From an uncultured Veillonella sp. (GTDB lineage Bacteria > Bacillota > Negativicutes > Veillonellales > Veillonellaceae), in contig CAKPSA010000056.1 in the NCBI GenBank assembly GCA_934183145.1, forward strand, positions 1-8,196: a stretch of 8,196 nt of DNA, in the 5' to 3' direction. A model generated the notes under the pieces. That model made no database searches and was not told the DNA's origin. It saw nothing but the letters and a program-made list of their open reading frames with translations. The position numbers and the translations under genes were made by a program. Below are positions 1 through 5,776 of this stretch, in pieces. Numbering within the stretch: position 1 is the first letter of the stretch; the number at the start of each line of letters is the position of its first letter.

Positions 1-3000
1 CTCATCAATAGTAATAAGGAAATTATCTTCTCTCACTATGGTCCAAACCATGGTAAACCATTAGAAAAATCTCGTGAAATGATCGAGAAAATTTATGAAC
101 TCTTACCAAAAGGCGCTTATATTGCGCATTCTGGTGTAACTGGTTACGGCGAAGCGTTCCTTAAACGTGCCCTTGGCATCGATATTGGTGAAGTAGAAAC
201 AATGGCACATTATCGTGCAGCTCGCTACTTCTGCCCAGATGTATCCTTCATCTTGGATATCGGTGGTCAAGATATGAAATGCTGTAAGGTTCGTGATGGC
301 TATATCGAAGATATCGTATTGAACGAAGCATGCTCCTCTGGTTGTGGCTCCTTCATCGATACATTCGCATCCGGGCTACGCATTCCAATCGACCAATTCG
401 CGAAGGAAGGTTTGTTGGCATCCTTGCCAATCGACTTGGGCTCTCGTTGTACCGTATTTATGAACTCTAAAGTTAAGCAGGCTCAAAAAGAAGGTGCTAC
501 GGTACAAGATATCGCGGCAGGTCTTGCTTACTCTGTTATTAAAAATGCCCTTTATAAGGTTCTTAAGGTAAAAGATCCTAAAGAATTGGGCGATCATATC
601 GTTGTACAAGGCGGTACATTCTACAATGAATCCGTATTACGCGCCTTTGAAAAATTGATGGGCGTAGAAGTAATTCGTCCTGACGTATCTGGCTTGATGG
701 GGGCGTATGGTATGGCCCTTCTTGCAGCTGAAACGGCAGAAGAGTTACAAAAGGAAAAAAGTACATTGCTCGATAGCAATGGCCTTAACTCCTTACAAGT
801 ATCTACGACAATGCGCAATTGTGGCCTTTGCTCTAACAATTGTATGCTTACCATCAATGCTTTCTCCGATGGTCGTACCTACGTAACGGGTAACCGTTGT
901 GACCGCGGTGCAGGTGGTATGATTCAAGAGGAACGCAAAGCAGTTCCTAACTTAGTAGAAGTTAAATTGCGTCGTTACTTCGACTACTACTTAAAGAAAA
1001 ATATTCCAGAGTTCGAAGGTAAAATGCGCGTAGGTATTCCTCGCGTCCTCAATATGTACGAGGATTTCCCATTCTGGTTTACATTCTTTAATACACTTGG
1101 CTATGAAGTAATCCTTTCCGATTACACAACGAAGGACCAATACAACAAGGCTATCGATACAATCCCATCCGATACGGCTTGCTACCCAGCAAAGGCGGTA
1201 CATGGTCATATTCGCGATCTTGCGAATGCACAAGTAGACTTTGTTTGGTACCCTTGTATTCAACATGGCCCTAAGGAATTTAGCCGCGACAATAATTACC
1301 ATTGTCCAATGGTTATTTCTTATCCGGAACTTATCAAAAACAACATGCAAGAGGTTCTAGGGGATACTCCATTCCACGCACCATTCTTGCCATTAGCTGA
1401 TAAGAAATCTCTTGTTCCTGCCCTTGTGAAAGCGTTGGACTTCTTGGACCTCAAGAAGAAAGATATTGCTAATGCTGTAGAAAAAGCTTGGGAAGAACAA
1501 GAAAACTGTAAGGCCTCTTATCGTGAAACAACGAAGAAAACCGTATCTCGCCTTGTAGCAGAACAAATTCCGACTATCGTATTAGCTGGTCGTCCATATC
1601 ATTTGGACTCCGGTATTAACCACGGTATACCAGAACTTATTACATCTCTTGGCATGGCGGTTCTTACAGAAGATGGCGTTGCGCCGCTTGGTCATGAAAT
1701 CAAGCATTTACGTGTTGTAGATCAATGGTCTTACCATAGCCGTCTATATCGTGCTGCTGAATTCGTAAGTAGAACAGAAGGATTCCAAATCGTTGAACTT
1801 AACTCCTTCGGTTGTGGTCTTGACTCTATCGTAGCGGATCAAGTAAAAGATATACTTTCAGCAAACCATAAAATTCATACCTTACTCAAAATTGACGAAG
1901 GTACAAACCTTGGTGCTGTAACGATTCGTTTGCGTTCCTTACAATCCGTAATGGAACGTAGCTTGCGTCGTCATCATAACCCAGAAGCACCAGAAGTGGT
2001 GGAAGAGCAATTACCAACATACGATTATAATCGGGTTGTGTTCACAGAGGAAATGCGTAAGACTTATAAAATCTTGGTGCCACAAATGTCACCATTGCAT
2101 TTTAGTCTCTTAGATCCAGTCCTCAAAAACGAAGGCTATAACTTTGAAATGTTGGCAGCTCCAACGCGTGACGACATTGAAGTGGGCTTGAAATACATCA
2201 ATAATGATGCCTGTTACCCAGCGATTATCGTTGTAGGTCAGCTCATGTCTGCTCTACTATCTGGTAAATATGATATTAATAAAACAGCTGTTATCATCTC
2301 TCAAACAGGTGGTGGTTGTCGTGCTACAAACTACATCGGTTACTTGCGTAAGGCTTTAATCGATGCTGGTATGAAGCAAGTACCAATCCTATCCCTCAAT
2401 GCGAGTGATATGGAACGTCAACCAGGCTTCAAATTGACAAAAGGTTTCTTACATCGTATGATCCAAGCCGTTGTTTACGGTGATGCCCTCATGCAATGCG
2501 TATTGGCTACACGTCCATACGAAACTAACCCAGGTTCTACGGATGCATTATGTGATTACTGGATTAAAAAATTACAGCAAAACATTACATCTGCAAGCCT
2601 TCGCCAATACAATAAGTACATCAAAGAAATCATTCATGACTTTGATAACTTACCGGTTAACAAAGATGTACAAAAACCTCGCGTTGGTGTCGTAGGGGAA
2701 ATTTACGTTAAATTCCATCCAAGCGCTAACAATCATATCAATGAACTCATTGAAAAAGAAGGTGGCGAAGTCGTTACATCTGGCCTATTAGACTTCTTCT
2801 TGTACTGTGCAATGGATAGTACATATCGTGCTAAATACCTTGATGGTACATGGCTATCTGGCTTCTTCGGTACATTGGCTCGTGAAGCCCTTGAACTTTA
2901 CCGCTTGCCATACGCTAAAGCTGTAGCGGCGTCCAAACACTTCGACCCTCTACAACGTATGACAGAAGTAGCAAAAGAAGCAGCTCAATACATTGGCCTT

Positions 3001-3252
3001 GGTAACCAATGCGGTGAAGGCTGGTTCCTTACAGGCGATATGATTGACCTCATCGAAAAAGGGGCAAAACAAATCGTATGCTTGCAACCATTCGGCTGCT
3101 TACCAAACCACGTAACAGGTAAAGGCATGGTAAAAACACTATCCGCTGCCTACCCAGACGTGCGCATTGCTGCCATCGACTACGACCCAGGATCCAGTGC
3201 AGTAAACCAAGCAAATAGATTGAAACTATTACTATCGACAATGTTTGAATAA
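1..3252 (+). CDS. Fused 2-hydroxyacyl-CoA dehydratase activase / dehydratase-like protein (5' end missing)
   Basis: The reading frame is open from base 1 to the TAA at 3250-3252, giving 1083 visible residues, so the start lies outside the window; the ATG at 79 is internal. Visible residues ~30-240 are a BadF/BadG/HgdC-type ASKHA ATPase domain. It has a phosphate-binding DIGGQDMK (86-93), NEACSSGCGSF with Cys111, and RCTVF with Cys150. The 39-residue gap between these two cysteines equals that between the two [4Fe-4S] ligands of the Acidaminococcus activator HgdC. A Cys-rich CGLCSNNC motif (274-281) plus Cys300 follows, then DUF2229/HgdB-like regions with two CYPA motifs (Cys394 and Cys738), GGGCRATN (Cys773) and a C-terminal QPFGCLPNHV (Cys1033). 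Relatives are ~1400 residues with an additional N-terminal ATPase domain, which would be the missing part. Family knowledge: ATP-driven transfer of low-potential electrons to an Fe-S dehydratase or reductase, in the cytoplasm. The substrate is unknown, and no partner gene is visible downstream. Confidence 0.9.
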   Translation, partial: LINSNKEIIFSHYGPNHGKPLEKSREMIEKIYELLPKGAYIAHSGVTGYGEAFLKRALGIDIGEVETMAHYRAARYFCPDVSFILDIGGQDMKCCKVRDGYIEDIVLNEACSSGCGSFIDTFASGLRIPIDQFAKEGLLASLPIDLGSRCTVFMNSKVKQAQKEGATVQDIAAGLAYSVIKNALYKVLKVKDPKELGDHIVVQGGTFYNESVLRAFEKLMGVEVIRPDVSGLMGAYGMALLAAETAEELQKEKSTLLDSNGLNSLQVSTTMRNCGLCSNNCMLTINAFSDGRTYVTGNRCDRGAGGMIQEERKAVPNLVEVKLRRYFDYYLKKNIPEFEGKMRVGIPRVLNMYEDFPFWFTFFNTLGYEVILSDYTTKDQYNKAIDTIPSDTACYPAKAVHGHIRDLANAQVDFVWYPCIQHGPKEFSRDNNYHCPMVISYPELIKNNMQEVLGDTPFHAPFLPLADKKSLVPALVKALDFLDLKKKDIANAVEKAWEEQENCKASYRETTKKTVSRLVAEQIPTIVLAGRPYHLDSGINHGIPELITSLGMAVLTEDGVAPLGHEIKHLRVVDQWSYHSRLYRAAEFVSRTEGFQIVELNSFGCGLDSIVADQVKDILSANHKIHTLLKIDEGTNLGAVTIRLRSLQSVMERSLRRHHNPEAPEVVEEQLPTYDYNRVVFTEEMRKTYKILVPQMSPLHFSLLDPVLKNEGYNFEMLAAPTRDDIEVGLKYINNDACYPAIIVVGQLMSALLSGKYDINKTAVIISQTGGGCRATNYIGYLRKALIDAGMKQVPILSLNASDMERQPGFKLTKGFLHRMIQAVVYGDALMQCVLATRPYETNPGSTDALCDYWIKKLQQNITSASLRQYNKYIKEIIHDFDNLPVNKDVQKPRVGVVGEIYVKFHPSANNHINELIEKEGGEVVTSGLLDFFLYCAMDSTYRAKYLDGTWLSGFFGTLAREALELYRLPYAKAVAASKHFDPLQRMTEVAKEAAQYIGLGNQCGEGWFLTGDMIDLIEKGAKQIVCLQPFGCLPNHVTGKGMVKTLSAAYPDVRIAAIDYDPGSSAVNQANRLKLLLSTMFE

Positions 3253-3259
3253 GAGCTCT

Positions 3260-3431
3260 GTTATATTTTCAATGGGGCCCGATTACAACTGCATATTATT
3301 AGTATAGAAAAAATACAGCCCTCTCTTGGCTCAGTACGTCACTACGCTCCGTAAAATCGCTGCAGAGAGGGCTGTATTCTTTTCTATATACACTCGTTAT
3401 GAAGATGTCCCATTGAAAATATAACTAGTGC
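3260..3431 (+). repeat. Palindromic repeat element, copy 1
   Basis: The element is bounded by a perfect 17-base terminal inverted repeat: gttatattttcaatggg (3260-3276) against 3409-3425. Inside is a long hairpin with arms 3303-3325 and 3365-3388, 23 bp with one bulged C at 3379, around a 39-base loop. The loop carries GCTCAGT (3329-3335) and CGTAAAATCGCT (3350-3361). Positions 3271-3431 recur at 3489-3649 with 8 differences in 161 bases (about 95% identity) and no indels. There is no coding capacity. The architecture resembles a small MITE-like or Correia-like palindromic element, but the family is not one I can name. It begins 8 bases after the upstream stop codon. Confidence 0.85.
3303..3388. 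terminator. Large hairpin in repeat copy 1, probable terminator for the upstream dehydratase-like gene
   Basis: The arms AATACAGCCCTCTC (3312-3325) and GAGAGGGCTGTATT (3365-3378) pair perfectly and extend outward through A/T-rich sequence to 3303 and 3388. A T-rich tract (cttttc) follows on the plus strand and a T6 run follows on the minus strand, so it could act in both directions. It starts about 50 bases after the TAA at 3250-3252. The 39-base loop is much longer than in ordinary intrinsic terminators, so the termination role is inferred. Confidence 0.55.
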
Positions 3432-3487
3432 GGATGGTAGAAGGGAAAGGCGCTATTGTAAATAAGCGATAAGGTGCTTTCATTTTA

Positions 3488-3649
3488 TAATGGGGCCCGG
3501 ATACAACTGCATATTATTAGTATAGAAAAAATACAGCCCTCTCTTGGCTCAGTACGTCACTACGTTCCGTAAAATCGCTGCAGAGAGGGCCGTATTCTTT
3601 TTTATATACATTTGATATGAAGATGTCCCATTGAAAATATAACTAGTGC
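3488..3649 (+). repeat. Palindromic repeat element, copy 2 (direct repeat of copy 1)
   Basis: This is the same 161-base unit as 3271-3431, offset by exactly 218 bases. The hairpin arms lie at 3521-3543 and 3583-3606 and are slightly decayed: a C at 3591 faces an A, and a T at 3602 makes a G-T wobble. The left flank differs from copy 1 (taatgggg instead of caatgggg), so the terminal inverted repeat shrinks to about six bases (aatggg / cccatt). The loop sequence is preserved except for one C-to-T change. The homology continues past the right inverted repeat for about 16 bases (to ataactagtgc), which suggests a tandem duplication or insertion of a unit slightly larger than the palindrome. Confidence 0.85.
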
Positions 3650-3663
3650 AGTGGGAGAGGGAG

Positions 3664-3690
3664 GAGATGTGGCTATGCCACATCTCTTTT
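3664..3690 (+). terminator. Orphan intrinsic terminator
   Basis: A perfect 10-bp stem, GAGATGTGGC (3664-3673) against GCCACATCTC (3677-3686), closes a 3-base loop (tat) and is followed by TTTT on the plus strand. The sequence before it is purine-rich, which allows the stem to lengthen by wobble pairs. It sits about 410 bases beyond the nearest plus-strand stop codon, after two repeat copies, and no gene ends next to it. It could be a backstop terminator or the end of an unrecognised short transcript. Confidence 0.7.
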
Positions 3691-3779
3691 CCGTACAATC
3701 AGCTGGACAGGCGCTTTCCGTTATTGTGCTTCGGGTATTCGTAGAAAAGAATTAATCTATTGTAAATATATAGGCGTAT

Positions 3780-3928
3780 AGCTCCACAATGGGACGCCTC
3801 TACAGGTAGTGTTAATATAAATAAGATACCCCTTTCCGAAGCGATTTTACGAAGGACTGAGCAAGGAAAGGGGTATCTTATTTATATACTGATATTATTC
3901 TGTTGTAACAGGGCCCCATTGTGGGGCT
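3780..3928 (-). repeat. Palindromic repeat element, copy 3 (inverted and diverged)
   Basis: Terminal inverted repeats agctccacaatggg (3780-3793) and 3915-3928 match at 13 of 14 positions. Read on the minus strand, it shares with copies 1 and 2 the start AATGGGGCCC, a TACAAC...ATTAT-like stretch, the loop blocks GCTCAGT and CGTAAAATCGCT (plus-strand 3856-3862 and 3840-3851), and the end GTCCCATTG. The loop is shortened to 27 bases because the spacer between the two blocks is 4 rather than 14 bases. The hairpin arms have a different sequence from copies 1 and 2 but pair perfectly with each other. Confidence 0.75.
3815..3887. terminator. 23-bp perfect hairpin in repeat copy 3, probable terminator of the exporter gene
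   Basis: Arms 3815-3837 and 3865-3887 are perfectly complementary over 23 bases; the core is GATACCCCTTTCC pairing with GGAAAGGGGTATC. A 27-base loop (3838-3864) lies between them. The minus-strand exporter gene ends at 3950, so the hairpin begins about 60 bases downstream of its stop codon. The bases beyond the G/C core on the minus strand are A/T-rich but have no long uninterrupted T run, so termination is likely rather than certain. Confidence 0.55.
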
Positions 3929-3949
3929 CACACAAATGTTTAAAAGAGA

Positions 3950-5137
3950 TTATTCTTTTTCAACTAAACCATATAAGCACAATAAGGAAAGCACTGCACA
4001 TACTAGCATTGTAATCCCCATGGGTACACCCGTATATTCCCCACCAATACCAACGAGTGGAGATACGATACCTGCAGCGAACATACTTGCAAAGCCAAGT
4101 ACTGCAGAGGCACTGCCGGCCATTTTTCCGTAGTTGGTCATCGCCATAGAGAAGGAGGCGGAGCCAAATAGGGATACGGTACATACGGTAAAGAATAGGA
4201 TAGTTGTTACAAGAATAAGTGGCCATTCGAAAATCATAGCAATTAAGAATAGTAAGGAGCCAATTGTAAGTTGCCATAGGCTGAATGTTAGTAATTGTCT
4301 AGATGTAATAACATTACTAAGGCGACCACTAATGGCACTAGCTAAGATAATACCACAGCTGTTAATACCAAAGAGATAGCTAAATTCTTGGGCGGAAAGA
4401 TTAAAAATATTTTGGTATACAAATGATGAACCTGAGATATATGCAAAAAATCCGCCAAAGGCAAATAATTGGATTAATGTTTGGCCTAAGAATGGTTTAT
4501 CTTTGATGAGTGTAATATAATTTTTAACTGCTACACCTACGCCACCGGTGACACGTTTTTCTTTTGGTAAGCTTTCACGGAAAAGGAGAGATCCTACCAA
4601 AAGAATAGCAGAGAATACTGCTAGAATAACAAAAATTACACGCCATGTAGTGAATAAGAGCAATTGGCCACCTATGAGAGGGGCAAGTACTGGAGCTAAG
4701 CCGTTAACCATCATGAGTAATGCAAAGAGTTTTGTCAATTCTTGGCCAGAGGCAAAGTCTCGAGCGATAGCCTTAGCGATTACAACACCTACTGAGCCAG
4801 TTAAGCCTTGTAGAAATCTTCCTAGTAAAAGTATTTCAATGCTAGGTGCAAAGGCGCAAATGATGCCAGAGATGACACATAGTAAATTGCCTACAATGAG
4901 TGGTAACTTACGACCCATTGTGTCACTAATAGGGCCACCAAATAATTGGCCTAATGCAACACCAAAGGTCATAACACCAATGGTCATTTGAATATTTGAT
5001 GCTGTTGTATTTAATTCGCCAGGCATAATTGGTAATGCTGGTAAATAAAGATCTGTTGCGAGCGGTGTTATGGCTGTTAACATGCCAAGGAATACTACTA
5101 AGATAAAGGATACCTTAGCAGAATTTTCTTGATTCAT
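3950..5137 (-). CDS. Bcr/CflA-family MFS multidrug exporter
   Basis: This is a 395-residue, 12-helix major facilitator of the drug:H+ antiporter type that includes bicyclomycin exporters. TM1 carries the family hallmark ATDLYLPALP (27-36). The loop after TM2 has MFS motif A with GGPISDTMGRK (67-77). GRFLQG (106-111) followed by AKAIARD (121-127) matches the Bcr motif in TM4, and NGLAPVLAPLIGG (145-157) is the TM5 antiporter motif. The length is normal for the family. The ATG at 5135-5137 is supported by AGGAGG on the minus strand (5143-5148), five bases upstream. It appears monocistronic: its own promoter lies at 5227-5255, a hairpin sits in the leader, and a repeat-derived hairpin lies downstream. 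Family members export antibiotics or small metabolites from the cytoplasm; the substrate here cannot be read from the sequence. Confidence 0.9.
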   Translation of the reverse strand: MNQENSAKVSFILVVFLGMLTAITPLATDLYLPALPIMPGELNTTASNIQMTIGVMTFGVALGQLFGGPISDTMGRKLPLIVGNLLCVISGIICAFAPSIEILLLGRFLQGLTGSVGVVIAKAIARDFASGQELTKLFALLMMVNGLAPVLAPLIGGQLLLFTTWRVIFVILAVFSAILLVGSLLFRESLPKEKRVTGGVGVAVKNYITLIKDKPFLGQTLIQLFAFGGFFAYISGSSFVYQNIFNLSAQEFSYLFGINSCGIILASAISGRLSNVITSRQLLTFSLWQLTIGSLLFLIAMIFEWPLILVTTILFFTVCTVSLFGSASFSMAMTNYGKMAGSASAVLGFASMFAAGIVSPLVGIGGEYTGVPMGITMLVCAVLSLLCLYGLVEKE

Positions 5138-5170
5138 AAAATCCTCCTATCTTAAATTGGGAAAAATAAA

Positions 5171-5196
5171 AGCCTGCGAATCGCACTTCGCAGACT
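5171..5196 (-). terminator. Intrinsic terminator in the leader of the exporter gene (possible attenuator)
   Basis: On the minus strand, AGTCTGCGAA and TTCGCAGGCT form a 10-bp stem with one T-G wobble and a 6-base loop. TTTATTTTTC follows directly. It lies between the predicted exporter promoter (5227-5255) and the Shine-Dalgarno site (5143-5148), so it would stop transcription before the gene unless it were bypassed. On the plus strand it is also followed by a T-rich tract, so a simple bidirectional insulating terminator is an alternative reading. Confidence 0.65.
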
Positions 5197-5226
5197 GCAT
5201 TTAATTTTTTCTATTTGATACGATGT

Positions 5227-5255
5227 ATTGTAACATGATTAGTAGATAATTTCTA
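5227..5255 (-). promoter_or_regulatory. Predicted sigma-70 promoter of the exporter gene
   Basis: The minus strand reads TAGAAA (-35, 5255-5250), a 17-base spacer, then TACAAT (-10, 5232-5227). This places the transcript start near 5220 and leaves a leader of about 80 bases that contains the hairpin at 5171-5196. The call rests on consensus match and spacing only. Confidence 0.5.
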
Positions 5256-5282
5256 TAGATTTTTCTTAGTAAGAATTATGAT

Positions 5283-5311
5283 TTGCTATCTTTTTTCTCA
5301 TCGATTACAAT
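5283..5311 (+). promoter_or_regulatory. Predicted sigma-70 promoter of the PepSY gene
   Basis: TTGCTA (5283-5288) and TACAAT (5306-5311) are separated by exactly 17 bases and lie about 57 bases upstream of the ATG at 5368. It is divergent from the exporter promoter. Just downstream, TAGAT...ATCTA (5311-5330) forms a weak A/T-rich inverted repeat that could be an operator, though this is speculative. Confidence 0.55.
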
Positions 5312-5367
5312 AGATATATTATTGAATCTAAAAATATCGATTTGATTTGTGTGTAGGAGAGAATTAT

Positions 5368-5652
5368 ATGAAAAAAATAGTAAAATCTTTGATTTTGACA
5401 GTAGTAGCTGTCCTGAGTACTACTGTAGTTTCTTCGGTAGAAGCTATTAGTTCTGATGAGGCAGTGCAAAGCGCATTGGCTCGTGTGCCAGGAGCAACAG
5501 TTGCAAATGTAACTGAGTTCAATCGCGATTATGATCATGGCCGTTTAGAGTATGAAGGTGAAATTCATTACAATGGTTATGAATATGACTTTGAAATTGA
5601 TGCAGATACTGGTACGTTTACAAAGTGGGAAGTAGAGCAATTGGTTTACTAA
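5368..5652 (+). CDS. Small secreted PepSY-domain protein
   Basis: This is a 94-residue protein. Residues 1-26 are a classic Sec signal peptide: MKK, a hydrophobic core (about 8-21), and a likely cleavage after VEA at residue 26. Residues 27-94 form a single PepSY-like domain with ISSDEAVQSAL at the start, EYEGEIHYNGYEYDFEIDADTG in two short strands near the middle and end, and a final KWEVEQ. The EIDADTG turn is the family signature. The start is the ATG at 5368, with AGGAGA (5355-5360) seven bases upstream, rather than the in-frame TTG at 5347. PepSY domains occur in inhibitory propeptides of M4 proteases and in many small secreted proteins of unclear role. No protease gene is nearby, so its partner is unknown. 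It has its own promoter and terminator. Confidence 0.85.
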   Translation: MKKIVKSLILTVVAVLSTTVVSSVEAISSDEAVQSALARVPGATVANVTEFNRDYDHGRLEYEGEIHYNGYEYDFEIDADTGTFTKWEVEQLVY

Positions 5653-5730
5653 TAGAGGGGTATTTTATAATACATATAATAATACTAACTATACTAGGTC
5701 CCATTATTTATAGCATTTCGATAAGCAATA

Positions 5731-5763
5731 AAAAAGAACAGCTCATTAAGAGCTGTTCTTTTT
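5731..5763. terminator. Bidirectional intrinsic terminator between the PepSY and lactate permease genes
   Basis: AAAAAGAACAGCTC (5731-5744) pairs perfectly with GAGCTGTTCTTTTT (5750-5763) around a 5-base loop. The A run on one side and the T run on the other make it functional in both directions. It lies 78 bases after the PepSY stop codon and 13 bases beyond the stop of the converging permease gene, so it serves both. Confidence 0.9.
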
Positions 5764-5776
5764 GTGTTACCAAATC

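Larger units (their letters stand above)
3253..3949. other. Gene-free convergent intergenic region rich in palindromic repeats
   Basis: About 700 bases separate the stop codons of two converging genes. No credible coding sequence with a ribosome binding site is present. The stretch holds two near-identical 161-base direct repeats, a diverged inverted third copy and one additional intrinsic terminator, each annotated separately. In the linker segments (about 3432-3487 and 3691-3779) I see nothing else convincing, apart from a 12-base match (ctattgtaaata at 3453 and 3758) that lies 30-36 bases before a repeat boundary in both cases. Confidence 0.8.

Noticed and set aside
991..1350. 119-codon minus-strand open frame inside the dehydratase-like gene
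   Set aside because: The plus frame carries conserved cysteine motifs over the same bases; the minus frame looks like a shadow.
3271..3649. CRISPR array reading of the repeats
   Set aside because: There are only two direct copies, the 161-base repeats are far too long, and there is a single 57-base spacer and no cas gene.
4548..4991. 147-codon plus-strand open frame and its neighbour at 4134-4379
   Set aside because: They are antisense shadows of the MFS exporter, with low-complexity Arg/Lys/Thr/Pro-rich translations and no Shine-Dalgarno sites.
5138..5367. Riboswitch or T-box in the exporter leader
   Set aside because: The leader is only about 80 bases long and has one simple hairpin; no conserved riboswitch core or T-box motif is visible.
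5653..5720. ggtcccattattta near 5698 as a remnant of the palindromic repeat end (GTCCCATTG)
   Set aside because: Only about eight bases match, with no second arm or loop block nearby.
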